A stretch of DNA of 64,000 nucleotides from Actinobacillus porcitonsillarum (GCF_003101015.1 NZ_CP029206.1:2199192-2263191); one strand, 5' to 3'. Shown: positions 1 to 11,144, counted from the first letter of the stretch. The notes: generated from the sequence alone by a model not told the origin. A program made the numbers and translations.

Positions 1-1
1 A

Positions 2-1702
<1,701 letters not shown>

Positions 1703-1731
1703 TGCTATTTTGTCTGTAAAAAAATAGTTTT

Positions 1732-1799
1732 CGTAGGGTGGACATAAGTCCACGCATAACGATCGTTATTTTTAACCGTGGACTTACGTCCACCCTACG
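1732..1799. repeat. GTAGG-type paired hairpin element 1
   Basis: Two 23-bp arms (1732-1754 and 1777-1799) form an inverted repeat matching at 22 of 23 positions, separated by 22 bp of AT-rich spacer. Each arm begins (read inward) with CGTAGG, and its interior is itself a palindrome, GTGGAC / GTCCAC around a 4-base loop. The only difference between the arms falls in that loop. It lies between the convergent 3' ends of ligA and nrdD and could also act as a transcription terminator. Confidence 0.8.
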
Positions 1800-1863
1800 T
1801 ATATCTTTTAAAATTTCTCTTCTGTGTGAATGCTACATAAAGCCCAAAATATGCTTTAATGAC

Positions 1864-3645
1864 CTAAGCCGCTTGGCGGTGGTAAAAGCGCAGATGATGT
1901 TCTTTTTGGCGTGCTGAGCTAAACGAAGAAACTCGTTTTAAATAACCAATGACGCGTGTACCATAATCTATGTCTTGCGAGCCACATTTAGCACAATGGC
2001 AAAGCGTGCGTTTATCAATATGATTACACTGATTACAGATGGTAATTTTGACGTTAATACAAAAATAGTTACAACCTGTTTTGGCCGCAATATCTAAAAG
2101 TGAGCGGTAGCCGCTTTGGCTTAAGGCTTCATCTAAATTAAGATGTAATGCTGAGCCACCATCTAGCCATTCAATGAGCGTTTTGCCGTGCAGTAGAAAT
2201 TTATCTAGCGTATTTGTTTTCTCATCTTCAACCAAATAAAAATAAGAGTTGTAGCACTCTCTTGGGACGAAATAGCCATCTTCTTTATCCCATTTGGCGT
2301 TTTTTACCCCCAAATTTTCTGCCGGCACAAATTCGGTATTAAATTTGATGCCGTATTTTTTCGAGGCTTGCTGATTTAGTTCAAAAATCACTTTTAAACG
2401 GCTTTGGACAAAATCAATATAATCCGGATTATAACCAACCGTTAAACCTTGCGATTCGGCAGCTTCCGCCATGCCGTTAATGCCAATGGTTAAAAATTGT
2501 TTATCCAATGAAATAAAGCCCGCATCATAAACAGGCAACATACCGGCAGCGAGATACTCTTCCATCAATTTACGATAAGCATATTGATATTGATGAATTT
2601 TGCTTACTTCTGCGGCTAAATCACGTTTATCTTGCACCAAGCGGTTCATATTCAGGGTAATGACATTAATTGACCCCGTTGCGACACCGCCCGCCCCTAA
2701 AGAGTAAGAAAAGGTGTGATCGGAAATTTCGTTACGTAATCGGCAACAAGAAGCTAAAGAGTCCGGATTATCCGATTGATAAATGAAAAAAGCATTGCCT
2801 TGCGAAAGTTCTTCCGCCATTTGATCGGCAAATTCACTATCTTTACATTGCCCGTTTTCGGTCAGCATTGCGGCAGTAACCACCGGGAATGTGAGAATGG
2901 CTTTAGTGCGTTCTTGGTTAAACCATTTCATAAAAAAGCGTTGGAGCTTAGCGGTTGTTTCCCAATTTGGACGTTCAAAATCAGGGAACATAAAATTGCC
3001 AAACATCGCTTCAAAGTAGTGCTTATCATATACAGAGATATTCCAAAACACGCTTTGATAGCCTCGGGCGGCGGCCGGTTGGTTAATCGAATAAACCACC
3101 TGTTGTAGATGATTTTCGATTTCGAAGCGGTGCGTTTCTAAATAATTTTCGCCAAAATCTTTGCGGGCAAAGTAGTCAAAATAGGTTAAGAATTCAACGG
3201 TGGCAACTGCACCGGCAAATTGTGAACTAATCGCAAACACTAAATTCACAAAAGAGCCACAAAAAGAAGCGAGATGTTTCGGGGCTTTTGATTCGCCGCC
3301 AAGTTTTGTTAAACCATCACGTAAAAATGGGTAGAGCGTTACTGAAACACAATAAGGTTTAAGGCTGGTTTCATCGTGAACATAAATTTCATGCGCTTCA
3401 ATTTGGCGGAGATACTCTGTTGCCAACTCATCGCCAAATAAATCTCGGATTTTTTGGCTGACTTTGGCACGGTTGATTTGCACAAAAAAGTCTTTCATCA
3501 ACTCATTTTCCATAGTAGCAATGTTCTTTTGGGTAACATTGGCATTGGCGTCCATTTTTGAGCCGTCCGCCGCATTTTGGGCTTGAATATAATGCTCAAT
3601 AAAGGCAAGTTTGTCCGCAACTTGTTGAGGTTGAAGTCTAATCAT
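1864..3645 (-). CDS. nrdD: Anaerobic (class III) ribonucleoside-triphosphate reductase, short form without ATP cone
   Basis: Glycyl-radical enzyme that reduces ribonucleotides to deoxyribonucleotides without oxygen. The protein has 593 residues against about 712 in E. coli. It starts almost directly at the catalytic barrel (NANVTQKN near residue 34), so the N-terminal ATP-cone is absent. Seen: a YCVSV cysteine and the SCCRLRN segment in the barrel, a C-terminal zinc ribbon with CNQC (537, 540) and CAKC (551, 554), and the radical site RVIGYL with Gly567. The tail is 26 residues after that glycine. A Shine-Dalgarno AAAGGA lies upstream of the ATG at 3645. The activase gene nrdG is 162 bp upstream on the same strand. 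Architecture suggests an NrdD subtype that uses a redoxin rather than formate; that is inference. Confidence 0.93.
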   Translation of the reverse strand: MIRLQPQQVADKLAFIEHYIQAQNAADGSKMDANANVTQKNIATMENELMKDFFVQINRAKVSQKIRDLFGDELATEYLRQIEAHEIYVHDETSLKPYCVSVTLYPFLRDGLTKLGGESKAPKHLASFCGSFVNLVFAISSQFAGAVATVEFLTYFDYFARKDFGENYLETHRFEIENHLQQVVYSINQPAAARGYQSVFWNISVYDKHYFEAMFGNFMFPDFERPNWETTAKLQRFFMKWFNQERTKAILTFPVVTAAMLTENGQCKDSEFADQMAEELSQGNAFFIYQSDNPDSLASCCRLRNEISDHTFSYSLGAGGVATGSINVITLNMNRLVQDKRDLAAEVSKIHQYQYAYRKLMEEYLAAGMLPVYDAGFISLDKQFLTIGINGMAEAAESQGLTVGYNPDYIDFVQSRLKVIFELNQQASKKYGIKFNTEFVPAENLGVKNAKWDKEDGYFVPRECYNSYFYLVEDEKTNTLDKFLLHGKTLIEWLDGGSALHLNLDEALSQSGYRSLLDIAAKTGCNYFCINVKITICNQCNHIDKRTLCHCAKCGSQDIDYGTRVIGYLKRVSSFSSARQKEHHLRFYHRQAA

Positions 3646-3703
3646 GTGTCAAGATCCTTTTATAAACGTATTATGTAGCATTTACACAAACATTTAATTT
3701 TTA

Positions 3704-3774
3704 CGTAGGGGCGAGGTTTATCCTCGCCCGTAAAGAAGTTGTGATATTCGGGCGGGGATAAACCCCGCCCCTAC
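3704..3774. repeat. GTAGG-type paired hairpin element 2
   Basis: Two arms (3704-3730 and 3749-3774) face each other across an 18-bp spacer. Each reads inward as GTAGGGGC followed by a self-complementary stem and a TTTA-type loop. The first arm has GCGAGG paired with CCTCGC; the second has GCGGGG paired with CCCCGC. The two substitutions between the arms are therefore partners in the same base pair of each hairpin. The element occupies most of the 162-bp gap between nrdG and nrdD. Confidence 0.8.
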
Positions 3775-3807
3775 ACAAATTTCTTGAAATTAGGTTTTGT
3801 GTAACAG

Positions 3808-4278
3808 CTATATAATATCTTTGATAAACAAATGGTTAAGATTTTCGCCGGTGCGTAAATCAATAAAACGTTGGTTGGTCGTGAGGCTGTTTAATCCGCC
3901 TCTTTCTGCGATCCAGCGCCCTGTTTTGAGATAGGTCAATTCGCTCAATAAATCCGTTGGCACTTCGTCATACTCCAGCCCCGTATAAAGACAGGTATTT
4001 AGGCGTTCTGCTTTGGCACATTTAAGTAAAGCCAGTAATTGCTCAGCGTGCCATTCCCCTCCCATAAATAAGACACAGCTGATCAAACCTTGATATTGTT
4101 TGAGTTTATGAATGAGGTAATTTTCTGTCAAAATTTGACCGCTTGTGGCTTTCCAGCTTTCTGCACTATGGCAACCTTTACATTTTAACGGGCAGCCGCA
4201 GATGAGAAAGGCAAGCGATGTTTCGTTGGGAACCTCTTGCCAAACGACTTGTTCTGAAAAAAAGCGAATTTGATCCAT
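3808..4278 (-). CDS. nrdG: Anaerobic ribonucleotide reductase activating protein NrdG
   Basis: Radical-SAM activase that generates the glycyl radical on NrdD. The cluster motif is CPLKCKGC, a CxxxCxxC triplet near residues 28-35, and FMGGEW matches the SAM-binding GGE motif. With the ATG at 4278 the protein has 156 residues, normal for the family (E. coli 154). An in-frame GTG at 4293 would add five residues, but it lies inside a predicted NrdR box, and neither start has a convincing Shine-Dalgarno, so the ATG is preferred. It is first in a leftward nrdG-nrdD unit, the reverse of the E. coli order (nrdD first). Control by NrdR is inferred from the boxes upstream. Confidence 0.9.
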   Translation of the reverse strand: MDQIRFFSEQVVWQEVPNETSLAFLICGCPLKCKGCHSAESWKATSGQILTENYLIHKLKQYQGLISCVLFMGGEWHAEQLLALLKCAKAERLNTCLYTGLEYDEVPTDLLSELTYLKTGRWIAERGGLNSLTTNQRFIDLRTGENLNHLFIKDII

Positions 4279-4289
4279 ATCAAAATTAA

Positions 4290-4336
4290 ACACAATATGT
4301 TGTGTTTTTTTTATTTTTAAACACTAGATGTTGATA
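4290..4336 (-). promoter_or_regulatory. Tandem NrdR boxes upstream of nrdG
   Basis: ACACAATATGTTGTGT at 4290-4305 is a near-perfect palindrome matching the published NrdR box consensus (acaCwAtATaTwGtgt) at almost every position. A second, weaker copy, ACACTAGATGTTGATA, occupies 4321-4336. The two start 31 bp apart, the three-helical-turn spacing typical of NrdR sites in front of ribonucleotide reductase operons. They imply repression of nrdG-nrdD when dATP is plentiful. No nrdR gene is in the window. Confidence 0.68.
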
Positions 4337-4474
4337 TGTTACGTTTTTCTTTCCAAAAATAAAATAGAAAAAATGCATGAAAAAGGGTTGCAATTTTTTT
4401 AGATAAGGAAAATCAAGGCGATAGAGAATTGTAAATTTTTCGGTATGGTGTAACACTTGTACAAAATGTAACAT

Positions 4475-4527
4475 CTCCCCTCCCTCAGCCTTCGGTGGCT
4501 CCCTCCGTAAACGGAGGGAGCGAAGGT
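4475..4527. repeat. C-rich mosaic hairpin repeat (second family), copy 1
   Basis: Blocks of CCTCCCTC flank two adjacent hairpins: AGCC-TTCGGT-GGCT and CCCTCCGT-AA-ACGGAGGG. It shares its scaffold words with the repeats at 16981-17137 and 49614-49844. It lies in the 392-bp gap between the divergent nrdG and rsxA, between the NrdR boxes and the rsx promoter, and holds no gene. Confidence 0.6.
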
Positions 4528-4599
4528 TTCTGATTTATGAAACAGATCATAATGTTACAAAGGTAGCGGCTTTCATCATTAAATTTATTACGTTTTTTA

Positions 4600-4628
4600 T
4601 TGTCCCATTAGCCAAAAAACGGGATAAT
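4600..4628 (+). promoter_or_regulatory. Putative sigma-70 promoter of the rsx operon
   Basis: TTGTCC (4600-4605) and GATAAT (4623-4628) are separated by exactly 17 bp, matching four and five of six consensus positions, and lie about 43 bp before the rsxA ATG. No clear FNR or ArcA site was seen next to it. Confidence 0.5.
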
Positions 4629-4670
4629 ACGCACTATTTTAGTTTAGTATTTTGAATTTCGGTGTGGGAA

Positions 4671-5252
4671 ATGGTTGATTATATTCTGCTTATCATTAGC
4701 ACAGCACTCATCAATAACTTCGTGCTTGTGAAGTTTTTAGGGCTTTGTCCATTTATGGGCGTGTCGAAAAAAGTCGAAACTGCGATTGGTATGGGAATGG
4801 CAACAACATTCGTTTTAACAGTCGCTTCTCTAGCGGCATATTTGGTTGAAACCTTTGTATTAGTGCCGCTAGAGGCGCAATTTCTCCGAACGTTGGTTTT
4901 TATTCTCGTGATTGCCGTTATCGTTCAATTAACCGAAATGATTATTCACAAAACCAGCCCAACACTATATCGTTTGCTCGGTATTTATTTGCCATTGATT
5001 ACCACCAACTGCGCTGTATTGGGGGTTGCATTATTAAATGTAAACCTTGCTAATAATTTGATCGAATCGGTGTTATACGGTTTTGGGGCAGCGGCAGGCT
5101 TTTCCCTAGTGTTAGTGTTATTTGCTGCCTTACGTGAACGCTTGGCAGCGGCAGATGTGCCTCGTCCATTCCAAGGTGCTTCAATTGCCTTAATTACGGC
5201 TGGTTTAATGTCTCTTGCCTTTATGGGCTTCACAGGACTTGTAAAAATCTAA
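4671..5252 (+). CDS. rsxA: Electron transport complex subunit RsxA (RnfA)
   Basis: Integral membrane subunit of the Rsx/Rnf complex, which couples ferredoxin/NADH electron transfer to ion movement and in E. coli helps keep SoxR reduced. The protein has 193 residues, the same as E. coli RsxA, with about six membrane helices. The conserved LCPFMGV and [13 protein letters not shown] segments each hold a cysteine thought to bind an intramembrane iron-sulfur cluster. The ATG at 4671 (MVDYILL) matches family starts; an in-frame GTG at 4662 would add three residues and lacks a Shine-Dalgarno. First gene of the operon; its TAA overlaps the ATG of rsxB by one base. Confidence 0.95.
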   Translation: MVDYILLIISTALINNFVLVKFLGLCPFMGVSKKVETAIGMGMATTFVLTVASLAAYLVETFVLVPLEAQFLRTLVFILVIAVIVQLTEMIIHKTSPTLYRLLGIYLPLITTNCAVLGVALLNVNLANNLIESVLYGFGAAAGFSLVLVLFAALRERLAAADVPRPFQGASIALITAGLMSLAFMGFTGLVKI

Positions 5253-5863
5253 TGTTAGACTTACCTATTATTGTTTATATTTTAATTGTTATTGCGCTTA
5301 TCGCCTTAGTTTTTGGGGCGGTATTGGGCTATTCTTCGGTTAAATTAAAAGTCGAAGCTGATCCTATTGTCGATCAAATTGATGCGTTATTGCCTCAAAG
5401 TCAATGCGGACAATGTGGCTACCCTGGTTGTCGTCCTTATGCCGAAGCCATTGCAAATGGCGATCAAATCACGAAGTGTGTTCCCGGTGGGCAGCCGCTT
5501 GTGGTTAAAATTGCGGATTTAATGGGCGTTGATGTGCCGGCAATGGACGGGGAAGAAGCCCCTGAAGCCAAGGTTGCATTTATTCACGAGGATATGTGTA
5601 TTGGCTGTACAAAATGTATTCAGGCTTGCCCTGTGGATGCCATTATTGGCACAAATAAGGCAATGCATACAGTTATTGCCGACCTTTGTACCGGCTGCGA
5701 GCTTTGCGTAGCACCTTGCCCAACGAATTGTATTGAAATGATTAAACCAAAAACATCAACACAAAATTGGAATTGGAAATTCGATCAAAACTTAGTTATT
5801 CCGATTGTCAATACTACAGAATTACAGAAAAAAATGATTGTTGGCGGAGGGAAAAGTGAGTAA
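5252..5863 (+). CDS. rsxB: Electron transport complex iron-sulfur subunit RsxB
   Basis: Ferredoxin-like subunit that passes electrons within the Rsx complex on the cytoplasmic side. An N-terminal hydrophobic anchor (about residues 5-28) is followed by the Fe-S domain motif CGQCGYPGC near 52-60. Two 4Fe-4S sets follow, [12 protein letters not shown] and [12 protein letters not shown], around residues 113-156. Length 203 residues (E. coli 192), with a slightly longer C terminus. It starts in a TAATG overlap with rsxA and overlaps the rsxC start by eight bases, suggesting translational coupling. Confidence 0.95.
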   Translation: MLDLPIIVYILIVIALIALVFGAVLGYSSVKLKVEADPIVDQIDALLPQSQCGQCGYPGCRPYAEAIANGDQITKCVPGGQPLVVKIADLMGVDVPAMDGEEAPEAKVAFIHEDMCIGCTKCIQACPVDAIIGTNKAMHTVIADLCTGCELCVAPCPTNCIEMIKPKTSTQNWNWKFDQNLVIPIVNTTELQKKMIVGGGKSE

Positions 5864-8123
5864 TCCAAACGAAGTATTGGAGCGGATCCGCCTAAATAAA
5901 GAAACGGGTAAATTGTGGAAATATCCCGGTGGTATTCATCCGGCAGAAAATAAAAAGCAATCCAACCAAAAGGCTATTCGCCAATTAAATTTACCTAAAT
6001 TTTTCTATGTGCCGGTAGTCCAACATTCAGGTTGGGCTGGCGATCTCATTGTAAAAGTAGGCGATGAAGTCTTAAAAGGGCAAGCGCTAACTAAAGGCGA
6101 AAATTATCGTCAATTACCGGTTCACGCCCCAACATCGGGCAAAGTGGTAGCAATTGAACCACACGTTTCTTCACATCCGTCCGGTTTACCGGAAATGACC
6201 GTGATTATTGAAACGGACGGTAAAGATCAATGGGTTGAACGTCAACCGATTGAGGACTTTTTACAACTGACAAGCGGTGAAATTGTTGAAAAAGTTTACC
6301 GCTATGGTATTGCCGGCTTAGGTGGTGCAGTTTTCCCTACTGCTTCGAAATTACATTTTGCCGATAAACGCTGTAAAGTGTTGATTATCAATGGGGCTGA
6401 ATGTGAGCCTTATATTACTTGTGACGACCGCTTAATGCAGGAATATGCCGATGAGCTTATTGAAGGTATCCGTATTTTACGTTACGTATTACGACCTGAA
6501 GAAGTGGTGATTGCCATTGAAGATAACAAACCGAAAGCGATACAAGCGGTCGAAAAAGCTTTAAAAGGTGCAAATGATATGTTTGTGCGAGCGATACCAA
6601 CGCAATACCCATCGGGGGCAAGTGATCAGCTCGTTCAAATTTTAACAGGTTTAGAAATCCCATACGGTAAAAGAACTATCGAAATGGGCATTGTGATGCA
6701 TAACGTTGGGACGGCATTAGCTGTGAAACGTGCGATTATTGACGATGAGCCTTTAATTGAGCGTATTGTAACTTTAACCGGCGATAAAATTCGGAATAAA
6801 GGTAATGTATGGGCAAGGCTCGGTACGCCGATTATTCATTTACTTGAGCAAGTGGATTATCAAGCCGATAAACGCTTCCCTGTTTTCTTAGGCGGACCAA
6901 TGACCGGCTTTATTTTGCCGTCATTACAATCGCCGATAACGAAAACCGCCAACTGTATTATCGCCCCGGATCATTTTGAATATGCACCGCCCGAAGACGA
7001 ACGGGCGTGTATCCGCTGTTCAAGCTGTTCAGATGCTTGTCCGGTAGGGTTGCTGCCACAACAGTTATATTGGTTTGCTCGTTCAGAAGATCACGAAAAA
7101 TCAAAAGAATATCACTTAGATGCGTGTATTGAGTGCGGTGTTTGCGCTTATGTTTGCCCAAGCTATATTCCACTTATTCAATATTTCCGCCAAGAAAAAG
7201 CCAAAATAGCGGAAATTGATGAAAAAGCGAAAAAGGCTGAAGAGGCGAAACAGCGTTTTGAAGCCCGTGAAGCCCGTTTGAATAAGGAAAAAGAAGCAAG
7301 AACGGCTCGTATTAGTCAAGCAGCCGAGAAACGCCGTGAAGAAGTTGCAAACAGTAAGGGCGAAGATCCGGTTGCAGCAGCATTAGCTCGTTTAAAAGCG
7401 AAGAAAACGGAAAATGCCGAACAAACTACGGTTCACGCTAAAGTCAATGGCGAGCCGGATAATAGCGAGTTAATGGCGCAACGTCGGGCGAGACGATTAG
7501 CCAAACAAGCAGAAGAACAGCAACAAGCGGTTGTTTCTGAAGAACCGGTTGCAAAAACAGAAGCGGTTGAAGCTGATCCAAGAAAAGCCGCAGTCGCAGC
7601 AGCATTAGCAAGAGCGCAAGCGAAGAAAGCCGCCCAACAAGCGGTTGTTTCTGAAGAACCGGTTGCAAAAACAGAAGCGGTTGAAGCTGATCCAAGAAAA
7701 GCGGCGGTTGCTGCAGCATTAGCAAGAGCACAAGCGAAAAAAGCCGCCCAACAAGCGGTTGTTTCTGAAGAACCGATTGCAAAAACAGAAACAGTTGAAA
7801 CGGATCCAAGAAAAGCGGCGGTTGCTGCAGCATTAGCAAGAGCAAAAGCGAAAAAAGCCGCGCAACAAGCGCTTGCTTCTGAAGAACCGATTGCAAAAAC
7901 AGAAACAGTTGAAACGGATCCAAGAAAAGCGGCGGTTGCTGCGGCATTAGCAAGAGCGCAAGCGAAGAAAGCCGCACAACAAGCGGTTGTTTCTGAAGAG
8001 CTGGTTGCAAAAACAGAAGTCGTTGAAATGGATCCAAGAAAAGCGGCGGTTGCTGCAGCTATCGCTCGAGCAAAGGCAAAAAAAGAAGCAGCGAAAGCCC
8101 CAAACGAGAATTTAGCGAATTAG
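5856..8123 (+). CDS. rsxC: Electron transport complex subunit RsxC with repetitive C-terminal tail
   Basis: Peripheral subunit thought to accept electrons from NADH through FMN and Fe-S clusters. The GTG at 5856 is preferred because GGAGG sits five bases before it and the protein then begins [11 protein letters not shown]; a TTG at 5838 is also in frame. The first 430 residues hold the NADH/FMN-binding domain ([12 protein letters not shown]) and two clusters, [12 protein letters not shown] and [12 protein letters not shown]. The remaining part is Lys/Ala/Glu-rich and coiled, ending in five tandem 38-residue repeats with core [20 protein letters not shown]. Total 755 residues; tail length is known to vary widely among RsxC proteins. 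Confidence 0.95.
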   Translation: MSNPNEVLERIRLNKETGKLWKYPGGIHPAENKKQSNQKAIRQLNLPKFFYVPVVQHSGWAGDLIVKVGDEVLKGQALTKGENYRQLPVHAPTSGKVVAIEPHVSSHPSGLPEMTVIIETDGKDQWVERQPIEDFLQLTSGEIVEKVYRYGIAGLGGAVFPTASKLHFADKRCKVLIINGAECEPYITCDDRLMQEYADELIEGIRILRYVLRPEEVVIAIEDNKPKAIQAVEKALKGANDMFVRAIPTQYPSGASDQLVQILTGLEIPYGKRTIEMGIVMHNVGTALAVKRAIIDDEPLIERIVTLTGDKIRNKGNVWARLGTPIIHLLEQVDYQADKRFPVFLGGPMTGFILPSLQSPITKTANCIIAPDHFEYAPPEDERACIRCSSCSDACPVGLLPQQLYWFARSEDHEKSKEYHLDACIECGVCAYVCPSYIPLIQYFRQEKAKIAEIDEKAKKAEEAKQRFEAREARLNKEKEARTARISQAAEKRREEVANSKGEDPVAAALARLKAKKTENAEQTTVHAKVNGEPDNSELMAQRRARRLAKQAEEQQQAVVSEEPVAKTEAVEADPRKAAVAAALARAQAKKAAQQAVVSEEPVAKTEAVEADPRKAAVAAALARAQAKKAAQQAVVSEEPIAKTETVETDPRKAAVAAALARAKAKKAAQQALASEEPIAKTETVETDPRKAAVAAALARAQAKKAAQQAVVSEELVAKTEVVEMDPRKAAVAAAIARAKAKKEAAKAPNENLAN
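7521..8090 (+). repeat. Five tandem 114-bp repeats in rsxC, carrying uptake signal cores
   Basis: Five in-frame 114-bp units encode near-identical 38-residue blocks. The uptake core ACAAGCGGT starts at 7523, 7637, 7751 and 7979, exactly one period apart or a multiple of it; the unit starting near 7865 has ACAAGCGCT instead. High identity between units (for instance AGAAAAGC(C/G)GC runs) points to recent duplication or ongoing homogenisation. Confidence 0.9.
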
Positions 8124-8141
8124 ACGATAAAGGAACATTTG

Positions 8142-9206
8142 ATGTTTAAAATGATCAGTTCTCCTCATACCCATTCCAATAACCTCACGGCAAATTTTAT
8201 GCTATGGGTTATTGGTGCAATGTTGCCGGCACTCGTGGTGCAATGGTATTACTTCGGTTATGGGGTGTTAATTCAAGCCGGTATTGCAATAGGTTTAGCA
8301 GTTATCATTGAAATTGCGGTTGCAAAATTACGCCATAAATCGACCGCTTTTTATCTTGAAGATTTGTCGGGAATTTTAACCGCATTGATTTTAGCAATGG
8401 CAATTCCGCCTTATTCTCCTTATTGGGTGATTGTGATTGGCGTGATTGTGGCACTGTTGTTGGCAAAGCACGTTTATGGCGGTTTGGGGCAGAATTTATT
8501 TAACCCTGCGATGATCGGCTATGCGTTGCTGTTGGTTTCATTCCCAGTGCAGATGACCACGTGGTTGCCACCATTGGTACTGTTGAGTGAACCGCCAACG
8601 CTTGCAGACAGTTTTTCGCTGATTTTTGCCAATGTGACTACTGATGGTTTTAGCGTTCATCAGCTTATTCAAAGTGTCGATGGCGTATCGTCTGCCACGG
8701 TGTTAGACGGCTCAAAACAGGCTGTGAATACAATCAAAGATAATGTTATGTTGGGTATTCAGCTGGAAAAACTGTTTGCAAATGTACTGGTCGGCGGTTG
8801 GGGACAAGTGAATTTAGCCTTTTTACTCGGCGGTTTGTTATTGATTTATAAGCGCATTATTCATTGGCAAATTCCAGTGGCGATGTTGGGGACTTTTGCC
8901 TTATTGAGCTTTGCGACAGATTTAGTTTCAGACACGGCTCGTTGGACAGCTCAAGCCCAGCTCTTTAGTGGGGCGATGATGTTCGGTGCGTTTTTTATTG
9001 CGACCGATCCAGTCACCGCTTCAATCACGCCAAAAGGTAAACTGATTTTCGGGGCGTTGGTCGGCTTGTTGGTTTATTTAATTCGTTATTATGGCAACTA
9101 CCCAGACGGCGTGGCGTTTGCGGTCTTGCTGGCAAACATCTGTGTGCCGTTAATCGACCACTATACTCAGCCTCGCTTATACGGTACAAAATTAGGACGA
9201 AAATAA
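8142..9206 (+). CDS. rsxD: Electron transport complex membrane subunit RsxD
   Basis: Membrane subunit of the Rsx complex that carries covalently bound flavin and is thought to form part of the ion path. 354 residues with about nine to ten hydrophobic helices. The segment [11 protein letters not shown] near residue 185 corresponds to the flavinylated threonine region of RsxD/NqrB proteins (the usual form is SGAT; here SSAT). [10 protein letters not shown] near the C terminus is another family signature. The ATG at 8142 follows AGGA by seven bases; an in-frame TTG three bases earlier is unlikely. Its stop overlaps the rsxG ATG by one base. Confidence 0.94.
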   Translation: MFKMISSPHTHSNNLTANFMLWVIGAMLPALVVQWYYFGYGVLIQAGIAIGLAVIIEIAVAKLRHKSTAFYLEDLSGILTALILAMAIPPYSPYWVIVIGVIVALLLAKHVYGGLGQNLFNPAMIGYALLLVSFPVQMTTWLPPLVLLSEPPTLADSFSLIFANVTTDGFSVHQLIQSVDGVSSATVLDGSKQAVNTIKDNVMLGIQLEKLFANVLVGGWGQVNLAFLLGGLLLIYKRIIHWQIPVAMLGTFALLSFATDLVSDTARWTAQAQLFSGAMMFGAFFIATDPVTASITPKGKLIFGALVGLLVYLIRYYGNYPDGVAFAVLLANICVPLIDHYTQPRLYGTKLGRK

Positions 9207-9838
9207 TGAAAACATCGGTAATTACAACTCGCTATGCCCTCATTTTAGGGATAATTGCATTACTCTGTACGGCAGTTTCAACCGGCGTTTATCTGCTGAC
9301 TAAAAGTCGAATTGATGCAGTTACGGCAGAGCAGCAACGTCAATTATTGTTAGAAGTTGTGCCGCAAACGCATTTTGATAATGATTTATTAGCAAGCTGT
9401 AAAATGGTTAAAATCCCTGAAGCTCCGTTTTTAAATAAAATCTATATTGCAAAAAAAGGCTCAGATCTGACCGCTTACGCTATTCAAGCCACCGCTCCTG
9501 ACGGTTATTCGGGTAATATTGTACTATTGATGGGAATTCAGCCCGATGGTACGGTATTAGGTGTACGAACTCTTGCTCATAAAGAAACCCCGGGGCTAGG
9601 CGATAAGATTGAAACGCGTATTAGCGATTGGATTTACAGCTTCACAAATCGCAAGTTTAGCCTAGAAAATGAAGACGAATGGCGAGTAAAAAAAGACGGT
9701 GGTCAGTTTGATCAATTTACCGGCGCGACCATTACGCCAAGAGCGGTGGTGAATAATGTGCGCCAAAGTGCAAAGTGGGTTTTAACGGAATTAGCCCAAA
9801 AACCGGAGATGGTTGAACAGTTTGAGGTTTGTCGATAA
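9206..9838 (+). CDS. rsxG: Electron transport complex subunit RsxG
   Basis: Periplasmic, membrane-anchored flavoprotein subunit of the Rsx complex. One N-terminal helix (about residues 8-32) is followed by a soluble FMN-binding domain. The flavinylation motif is FTGATITPRAV, with the modified threonine near residue 176, matching the SGAT-type site of RnfG/NqrC. 210 residues, as expected (E. coli 206). Its TAA at 9836-9838 overlaps the ATG of the acetyltransferase gene rather than running on to rsxE. Confidence 0.94.
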   Translation: MKTSVITTRYALILGIIALLCTAVSTGVYLLTKSRIDAVTAEQQRQLLLEVVPQTHFDNDLLASCKMVKIPEAPFLNKIYIAKKGSDLTAYAIQATAPDGYSGNIVLLMGIQPDGTVLGVRTLAHKETPGLGDKIETRISDWIYSFTNRKFSLENEDEWRVKKDGGQFDQFTGATITPRAVVNNVRQSAKWVLTELAQKPEMVEQFEVCR

Positions 9839-10437
9839 TGCAAAGTGAATATCAAAAAATGATCAGTGGGCAGCTTTATGATTCAGCAGACCCGAAATTA
9901 AAGGAAGATCGAAGCATTGCACGAGATTTATGCTTTGAATTAGCGCAATTACGCCCTTCTAAAAAAGCGGAAAAACAAGATTTATTTCAACAACTCTTTC
10001 GTTGTGAACAAGCCGATTTTCATATTGAATTACCTTTTCGCTGTGATTATGGCTATAACATTTCGCTGGGTAAAAATTTCTATTCAAATTATAACTGTAC
10101 GATGTTGGATTGCGCCAAGATTACCATAGGCGATAATGTGATGTTTGCGCCTAATGTCTCATTATTCACGGCTGCTCATCCAATTGATGCAGAAAAACGC
10201 AATAGCGGTATTGAATTTGCAATGCCGATTGCTATTGGAAATAATGTTTGGATTGGCGGTAATTCGGTCGTTATGCCAAATGTGACTATTGGGAATAATG
10301 TGGTAATTGGTGCTGGTAGTGTCGTGACGAAAGATATTCCGGATAACTGCATTGCAGTCGGAAATCCGTGCCGTGTATTACGTGAAATTACAGAGCAGGA
10401 TAAAATTTTTTATTTTAAAGAAAAACGGTTTGAGTAA
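9838..10437 (+). CDS. Maltose/galactoside O-acetyltransferase-type sugar acetyltransferase (left-handed beta-helix)
   Basis: Acetyl-CoA-dependent O-acetyltransferase of the Maa/LacA/NodL family. It has the N-terminal Mac domain (MISGQLYDSADPKL) followed by hexapeptide repeats from residue 65 onward (IGDNVMFAPNV, IGNNVWIGGN, IGNNVVIGAG). AAHP holds the catalytic histidine position. 199 residues with the ATG at 9838; a TTG nine bases upstream is unlikely. It sits between rsxG and rsxE, overlapping rsxG by one base and ending three bases before rsxE, so it must be co-transcribed with the complex. Its true substrate is unknown, and a role in Rsx function is not implied by the family. Confidence 0.88.
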   Translation: MQSEYQKMISGQLYDSADPKLKEDRSIARDLCFELAQLRPSKKAEKQDLFQQLFRCEQADFHIELPFRCDYGYNISLGKNFYSNYNCTMLDCAKITIGDNVMFAPNVSLFTAAHPIDAEKRNSGIEFAMPIAIGNNVWIGGNSVVMPNVTIGNNVVIGAGSVVTKDIPDNCIAVGNPCRVLREITEQDKIFYFKEKRFE

Positions 10438-10440
10438 AAA

Positions 10441-11130
10441 ATGACAACAGAAAATCAAATTCCCGTTGTACAAGTCGAAACAACAACGCCAGAGCCTCAT
10501 ATTTGGAAGTCGTTGCTGACAGATGGATTATGGAAAAATAATGGAACCTTAGTTCAATTATTAGGGTTATGCCCTCTTTTAGCGGTTTCGAATAGTGTAA
10601 CAAATGCGCTGGGATTAGGCTTAGCGACCTTATTTGTGTTAATTTGTACAAATACGACAATTTCGCTATTTCGTAAAATCACGCCGCACGATATTCGTAT
10701 CCCGATTTATGTGATGGTCATCGCAACGGTGGTTACTGCCGTGCAATTACTGATGAATGCGTTTGCTTATCCGGTTTATCAATCACTAGGGATCTTCATT
10801 CCGTTGATTGTGACTAACTGTATTGTGATTGGACGAGCGGAGGCTTTTGCTTCTAAAAACAGTATTGCCCATTCTGCTTTTGATGGCTTTGCTATGGGAC
10901 TGGGTATGACATTTAGCCTTGTTTTACTTGGTGCAATTCGTGAAATTATCGGCAATGGCACGCTATTTGATGGTTTGGACTTATTATTGGGTAGTTGGGC
11001 AAAAGCCGTTAAAATAGATGTGCTACATTTAGATTCCGGTTTACTTCTAGCTATTTTACCGCCAGGAGCATTTATTGGTCTGGGGATTATCTTAGCAATA
11101 AAGAATTTACTGGATAATAAGAAAAAATAA
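10441..11130 (+). CDS. rsxE: Electron transport complex membrane subunit RsxE
   Basis: Membrane partner of RsxA; the two are homologous and insert in opposite orientations. 229 residues with about six helices. [14 protein letters not shown] and [15 protein letters not shown] are the counterparts of the RsxA cysteine segments. Compared with typical RsxE there is an N-terminal polar extension of some 20 residues ([18 protein letters not shown]). It begins three bases after the acetyltransferase stop. In many gammaproteobacteria nth follows rsxE; here a TerC-family gene follows after 14 bp. Confidence 0.94.
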   Translation: MTTENQIPVVQVETTTPEPHIWKSLLTDGLWKNNGTLVQLLGLCPLLAVSNSVTNALGLGLATLFVLICTNTTISLFRKITPHDIRIPIYVMVIATVVTAVQLLMNAFAYPVYQSLGIFIPLIVTNCIVIGRAEAFASKNSIAHSAFDGFAMGLGMTFSLVLLGAIREIIGNGTLFDGLDLLLGSWAKAVKIDVLHLDSGLLLAILPPGAFIGLGIILAIKNLLDNKKK

Positions 11131-11144
11131 ACATTGAGGAATAT

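Noticed and set aside
2776..3108. Open frame antisense to nrdD
   Set aside because: Lies wholly inside a well-supported gene on the other strand and has no ribosome site or family resemblance.
7444..8037. Leucine-rich open frame antisense to the RsxC repeats
   Set aside because: Its periodic leucine pattern is the complement of the Lys/Ala/Glu tandem repeats in rsxC; no independent coding signs.
7521..8090. Possible CRISPR or satellite array
   Set aside because: Units are in-frame coding repeats of 114 bp without spacer diversity.
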